A stretch of 64,000 nt of DNA, from positions 1 to 64,000 of the forward strand of contig NZ_JAVFVR010000005.1 of assembly GCF_030929595.1 (NCBI RefSeq). The letters run 5' to 3'. A program made the position numbers and the translations under genes. The notes under the pieces were generated by a model. The model had not been told where the DNA came from and made no database searches. It saw only the letters and a list, made by a program, of their open reading frames with translations. The DNA comes from Flavobacterium sp. LHD-85 (lineage in GTDB: Bacteria; Bacteroidota; Bacteroidia; Flavobacteriales; Flavobacteriaceae). This document shows, one piece after another, positions 38,608-48,401 of the stretch; position 1 is the stretch's first letter, and every line of letters begins with the position of its first letter.

Positions 38608-40635
38608 TTACAACAATCCTGCTCTTTTCAATAAAGCTTCAGGTTTTGGTTCTTGACCTCTAAAACGTTTGTACAAAGTCATCGGATGTTCTGTTCCTCC
38701 TTTTGAAAGTACATTGTCTTTGAATTTCTTCGCAATTTCGTCATTAAAGATTCCGTTTTCATGGAAATATTCAAAAGCATCAGCATCTAGAACTTCTGCC
38801 CATTTGTAGCTGTAATATCCAGAAGAATATCCACCTTGGAAAATATGAGAAAAAGCAGTACTCATAGCATTTTCTTTTACATCAGGATACAATTGCGTGT
38901 TCGCAAATTGTTCGGTTTCGAAAGCTTTTAAATCTGTAATCGAAGTTGGATCTTGTCCATGCCAAGCCATATCTAATAATCCAAAACTTAGTTGGCGCAA
39001 TGTTGCCAATCCTTCCTGGAAACTTGCACTTTCTTTAATTTTCTGCACATATTCAATCGGAATAATTTCTCCCGTTTCATAGTGATTTGCAAACAGGGCC
39101 AAGGCTTCCGGCTCGTAACACCAGTTTTCCATAATCTGACTTGGTAATTCTACGAAATCCCAATAAACAGAAGTTCCAGATAAACTCGGATAAACTGTAT
39201 CGGCTAACATTCCGTGTAAACCGTGTCCGAATTCGTGGAATAAAGTTGTTACTTCATTAAAAGTCAATAACGAAGGTTTTGTTTCAGTCGGTTTTGTGAA
39301 ATTACAAACGTTAGAAATATGTGGTCTTTCGTTTACGCCTTCTTTTACATATTGCGATTTGAATGAAGTCATCCACGCACCGTTTCTTTTTCCTTTTCTT
39401 GGGAAGAAATCAGCGTAGAAAATCGATACTAAATTTCCATCATTATCTTTTACTTCATAAGTCGTAACTTCTTCATGGTATTTATCGATATCAAAAACTT
39501 CCGTAAAAGTTAAACCGTATAATTTTTTGGCAACGGTAAACGCTCCGTCCAAAACTTTTTCTAACTGAAAATAAGGTTTCAGTTTTTCATCGTCTAAATT
39601 AAAAAGCTGCTGCTTTAATTTTTCAGAATAATAAGCGCCGTCCCATTTTTCCAATTGTTCGATTCCGTCTAGTTTTTTCGCGAAAGCAGTTAATTCTGTA
39701 AATTCTTTTTGAGCTGCAGGTTTTGCTTTTGCTAATAAATCATTAAGGAAAGAAAAAACTTTTGCTGGACTTTCGGCCATTCTTTCCTCCAAAACAAAAT
39801 GAGCATGCGTTTTATAACCTAATAAATTGGCTCTTTCGTGACGAAGTTTTGCAATTTTCAGAACGTTTTCTTCATTGTTGAATTCGTTTTTTTGGAAACC
39901 TTTTGCACCAAAAGCTATTGCCATTTTTTTACGCAGTTCACGATTATCAGCATAAGTCAAAAACGGAACATAACTTGGATGATCTAAGGTAAAAATCCAT
40001 CCTTCTTTTTCCTGATTTTTGGCTAATAATCTCGCTGCTTCGATTGTTCCTTCTGGAAGGCCAGACAAATCTTTCTCATCAGTTAAATGCAATTCGAAGT
40101 TGTTGGTTTCGGCCAAAACATTTTCGCCAAATTGTAAACTCAATTTCGATAATTCTTTGTCGATTTCTCTTAATTGATTTTTCTTGTCTTCTGGCAAATT
40201 AGCTCCGTTTCTCGAAAAACTTTTGTATTTTTTGTCTAATAAAGTCGTTTGTTCTGGATTCAGATTTAAACTTTCTTTTTGATCATAAACAGCTTTTACT
40301 TTCGCAAACAATTCCGCATTTAAGCGAATGTCATTTCCAAGTTCTGAAAGCCAAGGCGAAACTTCCTGTGCAATTTTCTGCATTTCGTCATTCGTTTCAG
40401 CCGAATTTAAATTGAAGAAAATGCTAGAAAGACGATCTAAAATATCACCCGAATAATCCATTGCCACAATTGTGTTTTCAAAAGTTGGCGCTTCCGGATT
40501 ATTTACAATAGCATCAATTTCGGCTTTAGCCAAAGCAATTCCTTCTGTAAAAGCAGGAACATAATCTTCGATTTTAATTTGCGAAAAAGGTGCAGTGTTA
40601 TGTTTGGTATTGAAATATTGTGTTAAGACACTCAT
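38608..40635 (-). CDS. M3-family metallopeptidase (oligopeptidase / Dcp type)
   Basis: The 675-residue protein has the M3A layout: a long helical N-terminal lobe and a C-terminal catalytic region. The zinc site is H467-E-F-G-H471 in LFHEFGHGLHGML, with the third ligand Glu expected in the following VELPSQIMENW. No signal peptide is present (MSVLTQYFNTKHNTAPFSQIKIEDY), so it degrades peptides in the cytoplasm. The length and TLRQLSFGLLDMAWH block place it near oligopeptidase A and dipeptidyl carboxypeptidase. A 93-bp palindrome separates it from purE. Confidence 0.94.
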   Translation of the reverse strand: MSVLTQYFNTKHNTAPFSQIKIEDYVPAFTEGIALAKAEIDAIVNNPEAPTFENTIVAMDYSGDILDRLSSIFFNLNSAETNDEMQKIAQEVSPWLSELGNDIRLNAELFAKVKAVYDQKESLNLNPEQTTLLDKKYKSFSRNGANLPEDKKNQLREIDKELSKLSLQFGENVLAETNNFELHLTDEKDLSGLPEGTIEAARLLAKNQEKEGWIFTLDHPSYVPFLTYADNRELRKKMAIAFGAKGFQKNEFNNEENVLKIAKLRHERANLLGYKTHAHFVLEERMAESPAKVFSFLNDLLAKAKPAAQKEFTELTAFAKKLDGIEQLEKWDGAYYSEKLKQQLFNLDDEKLKPYFQLEKVLDGAFTVAKKLYGLTFTEVFDIDKYHEEVTTYEVKDNDGNLVSIFYADFFPRKGKRNGAWMTSFKSQYVKEGVNERPHISNVCNFTKPTETKPSLLTFNEVTTLFHEFGHGLHGMLADTVYPSLSGTSVYWDFVELPSQIMENWCYEPEALALFANHYETGEIIPIEYVQKIKESASFQEGLATLRQLSFGLLDMAWHGQDPTSITDLKAFETEQFANTQLYPDVKENAMSTAFSHIFQGGYSSGYYSYKWAEVLDADAFEYFHENGIFNDEIAKKFKDNVLSKGGTEHPMTLYKRFRGQEPKPEALLKRAGLL

Positions 40636-40650
40636 ATTGCAGTTTTTTAT

Positions 40651-40743
40651 CCTGCAAGGTTTTCAAAACCTTGTAGGTATTTTTGAAGTATTTTAATTTT
40701 GATTGCGATAATCAGACCTACAAGGTTTTGAAAACCTTGCAGG
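40651..40743. repeat. Long perfect palindrome with 28-nt arms
   Basis: Arms at 40651-40678 and 40716-40743 pair over all 28 bases (CCTGCAAGGTTTTCAAAACC onward). Each arm is itself palindromic around GGTTTTCAAAACC. The loop is 37 nt. It lies between purE and the M3 peptidase gene and may end the purE message. Confidence 0.85.
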
Positions 40744-40757
40744 AATTTATGGAAGAA

Positions 40758-41243
40758 TTATTTCTTCAAACCTTCAGCCGCTTTATTAACTGCCGCTTTC
40801 AGTTCTTCTTTATAAGAAATAATAGTATCTAAAACTTTTTTATCGTGGCTTCCGATGATTTGAGCCGCTAAAATTCCAGCATTTTTTGCTCCGTTTAAGG
40901 CAACAGTTGCAACAGGAACGCCACCTGGCATTTGCAGAATCGATAATACAGAATCCCAACCATCAATAGAATTGCTAGATTTTACAGGAACTCCAATTAC
41001 AGGAAGCGGAGACATTGAAGCTACCATTCCTGGTAAATGCGCCGCACCGCCCGCTCCAGCAATAATTACCGAAATACCGCGGTTGTGTGCATTTTTACTG
41101 AAATCGAATAATTTCTCCGGCGTTCTGTGTGCCGAAACGATATCTACTTCAACTTCTACATTAAATTGTTTTAATATGTCGATTGCATCCTGCATAACTG
41201 GCATGTCTGAGATGCTTCCCATTATAATAGCTACTTTGCTCAT
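40758..41243 (-). CDS. purE: N5-carboxyaminoimidazole ribonucleotide mutase
   Basis: The 161-residue protein shows the class I PurE signature: MGSISDMPVMQDAIDIL at about 9-25, VDIVSAHRTPEKLF with the conserved His, then VIIAGAGGAAHLPGMVAS and GVPVKS. It converts N5-CAIR to CAIR in purine synthesis. purK lies upstream on the same strand after 107 nt, giving the normal PurK-PurE pair. Confidence 0.96.
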   Translation of the reverse strand: MSKVAIIMGSISDMPVMQDAIDILKQFNVEVEVDIVSAHRTPEKLFDFSKNAHNRGISVIIAGAGGAAHLPGMVASMSPLPVIGVPVKSSNSIDGWDSVLSILQMPGGVPVATVALNGAKNAGILAAQIIGSHDKKVLDTIISYKEELKAAVNKAAEGLKK

Positions 41244-41350
41244 TTGTTTTTTGTTTGTTTTGTTTCAGGTTTAAAGTTTTAAGTTGTTGGAAACTGAAAA
41301 CACTCTTTGTTTAGTTTTAACTGAATACTATGACTGCGACTGAAAACTGA

Positions 41351-42505
41351 TTACTGAGAAATCACTTTAATAGTTTCCTTAACTTCCTGCGCAATTCTTC
41401 TTGCTTCAGCCATATTTTCATTTACGATGGTTACGTGGCCCATTTTCCTGAAAGGGCGAGTTTGTTTTTTGCCGTAGATATGTGGTGTAACGCCATCCCA
41501 TCCTAAAATGGTTTCGATGTTTTCATACACAACATTTCCAGAATAGCCTTCGGCACCCACTAAATTTACCATAATACCAGCAACTTTACTGTCTGTGTTT
41601 CCCAACGGAAGATCTAAAATAGCGCGTAAATGATTTTCGAATTGTGATGTATAACTGGCTTCAATAGAATAATGTCCAGAATTGTGTGGGCGAGGAGCAA
41701 CTTCGTTTACCAAAATTTCATCGTCCTGAGTCTGGAACATTTCAACTGCTAAAAGACCAACATGATTAAAATTCTCTGAAACTTTTAAGGCAACTGCTCT
41801 CGCTTTTTCTGCTACTTTATCATCAATTCTTGCTGGGCAGATTACGTATTCAACTTGGTTGGCTTCTGGATGAAATTCCATTTCGACAACTGGATACGTT
41901 TTCATTTCTCCCGACGGATTTCTAACCACAATTACCGCCAATTCATTTTTGAACGGAACCATAGTTTCTGCAATACATTCGACATTTGGAAGCGTATCTA
42001 AATCTGAAGCTTGGCGAACTATTTTTACACCATTTCCATCATAACCAAATTCGGTGCATTTCCAAACAAATGGCATCTCGACTCCGCTCGATGTGACAGA
42101 AGATTTCAATTTTTCTAAATTTTCGAATCTTTTATATGGTGCGGTTGGGATATTATTTTTAGCGTAAAAATCTTTTTGAACACCTTTATTCTGAATTCCT
42201 TTTAAGGTTTTTGGAGATGGATATACTTTTAAGCCTTCATTTTCCAATTGCGTTAAAGCTTCAAGATTTACCAATTCGATTTCGAAAGTCAAAACATCGA
42301 CTTGTTTTCCGAAATTGTAAACCGTTTCATAATCCATTAAATCACCTTGAAAAAACTTGTTGCAGGCAATTTTACTTGGCGCTTCGTCGCTTGGATCCAG
42401 AACGTAAGTTTGTATATCAAATTTTCGGGTGTCGAACAAAAGCATTTTACCTAATTGTCCGCCGCCTAATATTCCTAATTTAAAATCAGAAGAAAAATAA
42501 TTCAT
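41351..42505 (-). CDS. purK: N5-carboxyaminoimidazole ribonucleotide synthase
   Basis: From the ATG at 42503-42505 the protein has 384 residues. It begins with KLGILGGGQLGKMLLFD (about 9-25). The ATP-grasp part has VWKCTEFGYDGNGVKIV and ILVNEVAPRPHNSGHYSIEA. It makes N5-CAIR from AIR, ATP and bicarbonate, feeding PurE. An extended frame to 42553 starts inside the -33 box and was rejected. Confidence 0.95.
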   Translation of the reverse strand: MNYFSSDFKLGILGGGQLGKMLLFDTRKFDIQTYVLDPSDEAPSKIACNKFFQGDLMDYETVYNFGKQVDVLTFEIELVNLEALTQLENEGLKVYPSPKTLKGIQNKGVQKDFYAKNNIPTAPYKRFENLEKLKSSVTSSGVEMPFVWKCTEFGYDGNGVKIVRQASDLDTLPNVECIAETMVPFKNELAVIVVRNPSGEMKTYPVVEMEFHPEANQVEYVICPARIDDKVAEKARAVALKVSENFNHVGLLAVEMFQTQDDEILVNEVAPRPHNSGHYSIEASYTSQFENHLRAILDLPLGNTDSKVAGIMVNLVGAEGYSGNVVYENIETILGWDGVTPHIYGKKQTRPFRKMGHVTIVNENMAEARRIAQEVKETIKVISQ

Positions 42506-42522
42506 TTTGTGTTGTGTTTTTG

Positions 42523-42554
42523 CAAAGATACTTTTTAATCTTTTTTTAGCCAAA
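42523..42554 (-). promoter_or_regulatory. purK promoter
   Basis: Minus-strand TTTG (42551-42554), 20 nt, TATCTTTG (42523-42530), a full consensus match. Transcription would start about 13 nt before the ATG. Confidence 0.75.
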
Positions 42555-42606
42555 ATTTAGTTTTTTCTGCCACAGATTAAAAGAACTAAAAAGGATTTTT
42601 TTGTTT

Positions 42607-42688
42607 GTCACGAATTACACCAATTTGCACGAATTTTTCTTTAACTCAATTTTAAAATTAATTAGTGAAAATTGGTGTAATTCGTGGC
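42607..42688. repeat. GTCACGAATTACACC palindrome
   Basis: 20-nt arms (42607-42626 and 42669-42688) pair with a single G-T wobble. It resembles the one at 33085 in its CACGAATT core. It lies 9 bases after the stop of the helical protein gene and may act as its terminator. Confidence 0.75.
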
Positions 42689-42697
42689 AACTAAAAA

Positions 42698-43249
42698 CTA
42701 TTTTATTTTCTTCAAAACTTCTTTGGCGACGGCTTTGTACGCGGCGGAATGGTCTCCGAAATCTTTATCGATTATCACTTTGAGTTCGGGATGAATCCAG
42801 TCGTAATAATTTCCTAGAATATATAAAGTGCGAATAGAGTAGGCTTTTGTAGCTACTTTGGTATCATTGATCAGCCAATCAAATGAAGCTTCAATGCAGT
42901 CTTGCAGATTTTCTTCCGAGAATTTTATGCCATTTTCATTTTTCTTGTAATGGGATTTTACCAAAAGCTGTGTCACTTTTGCAATAGGACGCATGGCACT
43001 TTCGTCTTTTAAAACTTTTAAATTTGAACAGAAAAAATCTAGATGAGGTTGGAGCCAATTTAATTCTTCGTAAGAAACAAATTCTAGAATCCAGCAGGCT
43101 TTATGATTGTTTTTGTCTTCGGGCGAAAAGCAAATTGAAATCAATTCATTAAAAAGTGAAGGATTTTCTAAAACATCTTGTGCTGCTTTGAGACGGTTTT
43201 CTCTGTAAGCATTAACATAATCCAGTTTTTTCTGAAGTTCGGAAAGCAT
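42698..43249 (-). CDS. Hypothetical alpha-helical (HEAT-like) protein
   Basis: The 183-residue protein appears all-helical. Repeated helix pairs such as FNELISICFSPEDKNNHKACWILEFVSY, AMRPIAKVTQLLVKSHY and DWLINDTKVATKAYSIRTLYILGNYYDWIHPEL are compatible with HEAT-type repeats. No signal, membrane span or catalytic motif was seen. It lies between the TonB-dependent receptor and purK. I cannot assign a function. Confidence 0.7.
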   Translation of the reverse strand: MLSELQKKLDYVNAYRENRLKAAQDVLENPSLFNELISICFSPEDKNNHKACWILEFVSYEELNWLQPHLDFFCSNLKVLKDESAMRPIAKVTQLLVKSHYKKNENGIKFSEENLQDCIEASFDWLINDTKVATKAYSIRTLYILGNYYDWIHPELKVIIDKDFGDHSAAYKAVAKEVLKKIK

Positions 43250-43271
43250 TGTTTTGAGATTTAATACGTTG

Positions 43272-45374
43272 CTAAAATAGATAATTTAATGAGATAATTC
43301 CGTAATAGTTTATAGGTAATCCGGGATAGTAAAATCGTGGTTGCGCATTTCCAACTCCGGTTGCATTGGTCAGAATCATCGAAGCATATTTTTCATTCCA
43401 GACATTATTTATGCCTGCGTCTAAATGTGCCTTTAATCCATATAAAATCTCAAATTGATAGCCTGTTTTTAAATTTAATAAAGAATAAGCATCTGAAAAA
43501 TTGGCATTGGAATCGTTCATTGGAATTTTATCTGTGAACTGAAAATCGGCTGAAAAGTAAAATCCTGAATTTGTATTTAAAATAAAACCTGCGTTTGCTG
43601 TATTAGCCGGAACTCCAGTTAATTTATTTCCAGAATAATCATTTCCGTTATCGACAAATTCTTTGAATTCATAATTTCCGATTGAAGCGCCGACATAAGA
43701 ATTAAAATTGAACGTTCGATTTATTGGCCAATTGTGATTTAGTGAAATTTCAATTCCTTCATGGAAAGTTTTTCCAGCATTTACGCCTTCGTATTGATCG
43801 TCTCCGATTCTTTTTGCAACCAATAAATCTTTAATTTCCATTCGATAAATGGCAATTTGTGTGTAAAGTTTTTTATTGAAGAAATGCAATTTTCCGCCCA
43901 ACTCAAAATTATAACCTGTTTCTGGTTTAATATTTTGATTGATGTTTCCCGTTGAGGTTAAAGTTTCTTCGGTTGCGGGAAGAGAGAATCCTCTGCTTGC
44001 GGAAAAGTAGAAAGTCTGAATTTCATTTGGCTTGAATAAAAAAGAAAGTTGTGGCGAAAATATTCCATTAAAACTATATTTCTCCATCGGATTATTCGCG
44101 GAAGCGGGAAAATCATTCTGCAATTCAAATTTGGTTTTGTTGTAATTTAAACCTGCCTGAATCTCAAAATACTCAGAGAGCAAAGTTCTGATTTGAGAGA
44201 AAACATTATAAAAAAGCCTTTTTTGATTGCTTGCCGAAAGCTGGTCACCTTGCAAACTTCCATTTCCGTTATTTTGCAGATATAGGTTTTCGAAAGTATT
44301 GCCACTGTAATTATCTCTGAAATATTCTAAACCAGCAATAAACTGATTTTTGATTTTTCCGATATTGAAATCTCCTGAAAATTGTGTTCTCGCACCTGAA
44401 GCAAAAGTATATTGACGCAAAATATCAAAAGGACGCGGTTCGTTGCTGTCTTTATAATTAATAAAAACTGAAGTCGAATTATTCAAATGATCATTAATTT
44501 TAAAATCATAAGCTAATCCGCCCAAAGTCGATTTATATTCTTTAAATCCTTTTGAAGCAACCCAAGTTGGCGCTCCAGCCTGCGGATTATTTTCGAACGT
44601 TGTTTTGTTAATTGAACTAGGAATAAAAGCCTTCAAATATGTATAGTTAGAAAAGTAAGTCAGTTTGCTGTTTTTCTTTCTAAATAATTCTCCGCCGAGC
44701 GTAATTCCTTCTCGATTGTAAGCACTGTTTTCGCGCCAACCGTCTGTTTTTAAATTGTGATAACTCAGATTTATAGATGCACTTTTTTCATTCAAATTAA
44801 AACCTATTCTATTTTTCAATAATCCAAAAGAACCAAAAACAGAACTTATTTCCATTTGATAGTTGGATTTATTGAATGTTTCTGGCGAAATCAAAATCGC
44901 ACCGCCCAATCCCGAGCCATAAATGCTCGAAAGAGGACCTTTTATAACTTCAACCTGATTGATATTTTGAAGATCAATATCATCAATAACTGTTTCGCTG
45001 TTTCCGGAAGTCAGCGGAATACTTCCGTAAAAAGCCCTTATTTTATTGGTTCCGTATGGAGTTCTCGCGCCAATTCCGCGAATCGAAATTCGGGTTGTCG
45101 TGATATTTGAAGATTGCATAAAAACACCCGGAATCGTATTGATTACATTACTGATGTCTGCAGTATTATTTCGAAGCAATTCTTTTTCGGATAAAATGCC
45201 AATTGAAGCTGGGCTATTTTGCAAATCCCGATTAATATGTAACGGACTTATTAAAACTTCATTCAGTTTTTGAGTTTTAACAGAATCAATATTTTGGACT
45301 TCTTTTTCTTGTGCGGTTAGATTTTGGATGATAGTAAATGCAAAAAGAAGAAGAAAATATTTTTTGAGGATCAT
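43272..45374 (-). CDS. TonB-dependent outer-membrane receptor
   Basis: The 700-residue protein has a signal peptide (about 1-21). A TonB-box-like region TQKLNEVLISPL precedes the plug domain (about 50-165, with ISNVINTIPGVFMQSSN, RISIRGIGART and INQVEVIKGPLSSIYGSGLGGAI). The 22-strand barrel ends in an aromatic residue (YLF). The length and plug motifs are those of siderophore or metal-complex receptors rather than SusC. It would be driven by the TonB/ExbBD system at 13132-15522. No SusD or siderophore gene is adjacent. Confidence 0.93.
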   Translation of the reverse strand: MILKKYFLLLFAFTIIQNLTAQEKEVQNIDSVKTQKLNEVLISPLHINRDLQNSPASIGILSEKELLRNNTADISNVINTIPGVFMQSSNITTTRISIRGIGARTPYGTNKIRAFYGSIPLTSGNSETVIDDIDLQNINQVEVIKGPLSSIYGSGLGGAILISPETFNKSNYQMEISSVFGSFGLLKNRIGFNLNEKSASINLSYHNLKTDGWRENSAYNREGITLGGELFRKKNSKLTYFSNYTYLKAFIPSSINKTTFENNPQAGAPTWVASKGFKEYKSTLGGLAYDFKINDHLNNSTSVFINYKDSNEPRPFDILRQYTFASGARTQFSGDFNIGKIKNQFIAGLEYFRDNYSGNTFENLYLQNNGNGSLQGDQLSASNQKRLFYNVFSQIRTLLSEYFEIQAGLNYNKTKFELQNDFPASANNPMEKYSFNGIFSPQLSFLFKPNEIQTFYFSASRGFSLPATEETLTSTGNINQNIKPETGYNFELGGKLHFFNKKLYTQIAIYRMEIKDLLVAKRIGDDQYEGVNAGKTFHEGIEISLNHNWPINRTFNFNSYVGASIGNYEFKEFVDNGNDYSGNKLTGVPANTANAGFILNTNSGFYFSADFQFTDKIPMNDSNANFSDAYSLLNLKTGYQFEILYGLKAHLDAGINNVWNEKYASMILTNATGVGNAQPRFYYPGLPINYYGIISLNYLF

Positions 45375-45405
45375 GTATAGAATAAGATTAAGGGCGTATT
45401 AATTT

Positions 45406-45499
45406 AACACATAGAAACATAGTATTGATTGAGGCAAAAAAGGCGTTTCAAATTGTATAGTAACTTCTTTTTAAGCAAAAATCCATGTTTCTATGTGTT
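45406..45499. repeat. ACACATAGAAACAT palindrome
   Basis: 15-nt perfect arms (45406-45420 and 45485-45499) with a 64-nt loop, lying between the sugar dehydrogenase gene and the receptor gene. It may serve as the terminator of the former. Confidence 0.6.
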
Positions 45500-45569
45500 T
45501 AAAATTATCTTTTTTACAAGTTATCCCACAAAGTATTCGGATTGGGATTTGATATTAAAAAAATGAAAT

Positions 45570-46844
45570 TTACTTTTTAACGGTAACTTTCCAAATCGTA
45601 TTACTGCTGTCATCATTTACTAGAAGCGATCCGTCATTCATAACGGTTACTGCAACTGGGCGTCCATAAACTTCGGCCTTTTCATCATTCGAAATAAAAC
45701 CAGTTAAAAAATCTTCTGGTTTTCCTGAAGGTTTTCCGTCTTTAAAAGGAACAAAAAGCACTTTATACCCAGAAATTTTAGAACGGTTCCAAGAACCATG
45801 CTGTCCTATAAATGCTCCGTTTTTATATTTTGCTGGGAATTTATCTTTAGTGTAAAAAGCCAATCCTAACGATGCAGTATGCGCACCAACAGGAACATCT
45901 GGCACAATTGTTTTTTCTACTAAATCTTTTCTTTCGCCTTTCATTCTCGGATCAGGAATGCTTCCAAAATAAGAATAGGGCCATCCGTAAAAACCATCTC
46001 TTTTTACACTTGTAATATAATCTGGAACCAAATCATCACCTAATTCATCACGTTCATTTACAGCAGTCCACAATTCTTTATTGATAGGATTCCAATCCAT
46101 TCCAACAGGATTTCTTAATCCCGAAGCATAGATTTTCTCACCAGTTCCATCAGGATTAATTTCTAGAATTGCTGCACGACGAATTTCTTTGTCCATTCCA
46201 TTTTCTCCATTATTACTTCCAGAACCTACAGAAACGTAAATTTTGCTTCCGTCAGAGCTTGCCAATAAATTTCTAGTCCAGTGATTATTGTAACCACCGG
46301 CAGGAAGTTCGAGGATTTTTTCGCCTTTTGTTTCCAATTTTAACGGATTGTTTTTATAAGGATAACGATATAATCCATCCGTATTAGCAATGTAGAAAAA
46401 GTCTTTAAGAACTAGCATTCCAAAAGGTTTATTCAAACCAGAAATAAAAACTTCTCGAGTTTCAAATTTTCCATCTTTCTCTTTATCTCGTAAAACAGTA
46501 ATTTGGTTTTTACTGGTGCGCGTTCCGCTTTCTACTACAAAAATATCTTGGTTGGGAGCAATGTAAGTCCAACGAGGATTCTCAAATCCGTCAGCAAATT
46601 TAGTTACAGTAAAACCTTCGGGCGCTTTTGGAGTTTTGCCAGCTGGCCAGCCAATTACTTTACTGTTTTTGGTTTTAGATTCGGTTGCATAAGGTGCAGG
46701 AAGCGTAATGTCTCCAATGGCAGTTTTTACAATATTTCCAGGCTGTTTCGCCAAAGCTATTTTTTCTTCTTTTTTTACTTGCCCATTACAGGCAGTCATT
46801 AAGGCTAATACGAGTATATAAATTAAGGTTAAGGATTTTTTCAT
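45570..46844 (-). CDS. PQQ-dependent sugar dehydrogenase / sorbosone dehydrogenase-type lipoprotein
   Basis: The 424-residue protein has a lipoprotein signal with LMTAC (Cys19). A beta-propeller of the glucose/sorbosone dehydrogenase family follows: PEGFTVTKFADGFENPRWTYIAPNQDIFVVE, NKPFGMLVLKDFFYIANTDGLYRY, ASGLRNPVGMDWNP and GAFIGQHGSWNRSKISGYKV. It would oxidise a sugar or related alcohol with PQQ at the outer side of a membrane. PQQ synthesis genes are not in the window, so actual cofactor use is unproven. Confidence 0.88.
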   Translation of the reverse strand: MKKSLTLIYILVLALMTACNGQVKKEEKIALAKQPGNIVKTAIGDITLPAPYATESKTKNSKVIGWPAGKTPKAPEGFTVTKFADGFENPRWTYIAPNQDIFVVESGTRTSKNQITVLRDKEKDGKFETREVFISGLNKPFGMLVLKDFFYIANTDGLYRYPYKNNPLKLETKGEKILELPAGGYNNHWTRNLLASSDGSKIYVSVGSGSNNGENGMDKEIRRAAILEINPDGTGEKIYASGLRNPVGMDWNPINKELWTAVNERDELGDDLVPDYITSVKRDGFYGWPYSYFGSIPDPRMKGERKDLVEKTIVPDVPVGAHTASLGLAFYTKDKFPAKYKNGAFIGQHGSWNRSKISGYKVLFVPFKDGKPSGKPEDFLTGFISNDEKAEVYGRPVAVTVMNDGSLLVNDDSSNTIWKVTVKK

Positions 46845-46998
46845 TGGTTTTTTGGAGTTAAATAATTACAGCACAACAATTTACGGAAATTTCAGACGCC
46901 TTCAAAAAATAATTTGTAAACATTAACTGATATTTAACATTCTTAAAAAATATCTCGATACAGTTTGTTTTGATAGAAGCTGTTAATTTCTAATTCTT

Positions 46999-47006
46999 TA
47001 TCTTTG
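46999..47006 (+). promoter_or_regulatory. -7 promoter box (TATCTTTG) of hpt
   Basis: TATCTTTG matches the consensus. It overlaps the TTG at 47004 that opens the extended frame, so the ATG at 47031 is the real start. The -33 element is weak. Confidence 0.55.
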
Positions 47007-47030
47007 TCCATTATTTTAAAAAGAAAAATA

Positions 47031-47561
47031 ATGATACAACTTCACGATAAACAATTTGTTCCGTTTATTTCGGCAAAAGAAATTGATTTTGCTTTGACTA
47101 AAATGGTTGCTCAGGTAGAAGACGATTTTGGAGATGACACGCCAATTTTTATTGGAGTATTAAATGGTGCTTTTATGGTCGTATCAGATTTTCTAAAAAA
47201 ATATAAAAGACCATGCGAAATTTCGTTTATCAAAATGGCTTCGTATGAAGGGACAGAAAGCACAGATTCGGTTAAGGAATTAATTGGAATCAATCAGGAT
47301 CTTTCAGGAAGAACGGTAATTATTATCGAAGATATTATTGATACCGGAAACACAATCGAAGAATTAAAGCACTTGTTTAAAGCGCAAAATGTAAAGCATT
47401 TTAAAATAGCAACATTATTCTTTAAGCCAGAAGCATATAAAAAAGATATTAAAATAGATTATATAGGAATTAGAATTCCGAACAAATTTATTGTGGGTTA
47501 CGGGCTAGACTATGATGGTTTAGGAAGAAACTTAACTGAAGTTTACAAATTAGCAGAATAA
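47031..47561 (+). CDS. hpt: Hypoxanthine phosphoribosyltransferase
   Basis: From the ATG at 47031 the protein has 176 residues. The PRPP-binding motif is VIIIEDIIDTGNTIEEL at about 93-109, and the N-terminal flap region is ISFIKMASYEGTESTDS. It salvages hypoxanthine (and often guanine) to the nucleotide. adk follows after 66 nt on the same strand, so the two are probably co-transcribed. The wider order purE-purK / hpt-adk / obgE is a recurrent neighbourhood in flavobacteria. Confidence 0.93.
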   Translation: MIQLHDKQFVPFISAKEIDFALTKMVAQVEDDFGDDTPIFIGVLNGAFMVVSDFLKKYKRPCEISFIKMASYEGTESTDSVKELIGINQDLSGRTVIIIEDIIDTGNTIEELKHLFKAQNVKHFKIATLFFKPEAYKKDIKIDYIGIRIPNKFIVGYGLDYDGLGRNLTEVYKLAE

Positions 47562-47627
47562 CAAAACACAACTAAATATTCATTTAAAAACTTCTGAAAG
47601 ACAGAAGTAACAACACTCATTTCAATT

Positions 47628-48200
47628 ATGATTAACATCGTTTTATTTGGAAAGCCTGGTGCAGGAAAAGGAACTCAGGCAGAATTTTTAAAAGAAAAAT
47701 ACAATTTAACACACCTTTCTACAGGAGATATTTTTCGTTTCAATTTAAAAAATGATACTGAACTAGGAAAAAAAGCAAGAGTTTTTATGGACAATGGTGA
47801 ATTAGTTCCTTGCGAAGTAACAACTGCAATGTTAATTGATGAGGTAAAAAAACACCCAGATACAGCAGGATTCTTATTCGACGGTTACCCAAGAACAATT
47901 AATCAAGCTGAGGCTTTAGATAAATTTTTACCAACAATAGGATCTAGTGTAACAGCTACAATTGCTTTAGAAGCTGATGACGAAATTTTGGTGAAACGTT
48001 TATTAGAAAGAGGAAAAACAAGCGGGAGAGCTGATGATCAAGACGAGGAAAAAATTCGTGTTAGATATCAGGAATACAATGAGAAAACAGCTCCGCTTAT
48101 TGGATATTACAAAGAACAAGGTAAGTTTCATGCTGTAGACGGTATTGGAACTATCGAACAAATTACAGAGCGATTAACGTCAGTTATAGATAATTTGTAG
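47628..48200 (+). CDS. adk: Adenylate kinase
   Basis: The 190-residue protein is the intact housekeeping copy: P-loop GKPGAGKGTQ (about 8-17), STGDIFR, DGYPRTINQAEALD, and RGKTSGRADDQDEEKIRVRYQEYNEKTAPLI. It is the short form without the large LID insertion. It balances ATP, ADP and AMP. A second, frameshifted relative lies at 6978-7533. Confidence 0.96.
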   Translation: MINIVLFGKPGAGKGTQAEFLKEKYNLTHLSTGDIFRFNLKNDTELGKKARVFMDNGELVPCEVTTAMLIDEVKKHPDTAGFLFDGYPRTINQAEALDKFLPTIGSSVTATIALEADDEILVKRLLERGKTSGRADDQDEEKIRVRYQEYNEKTAPLIGYYKEQGKFHAVDGIGTIEQITERLTSVIDNL

Positions 48201-48225
48201 AAACTTATTCCAGCTGTACGTGAAT

Positions 48226-48328
48226 CCTGATAGCTATCGGGACGCAAAAAAAACTATTTTTCTAACTCTAAAACGGGCTTTTCAAATGTTTTTGATGATC
48301 AATGTTTTTGAGTTAGAAAAATTAGTTT
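48226..48328. terminator. Tandem palindromes after adk
   Basis: A short palindrome CCTGATAGCTATCGGG (48226-48241) is followed by a large hairpin. Its arms (48251-48269 and 48310-48328) pair through TTTTTCTAACTC/GAGTTAGAAAAA and end in T-runs. Together they probably end the hpt-adk message. Confidence 0.65.
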
Positions 48329-48401
48329 TTTAGTTCACAGCCATTTTTTAAGATTACAAATTATATTTAACTAGACCATTTTATAACGAATCCCCTATCA
48401 A

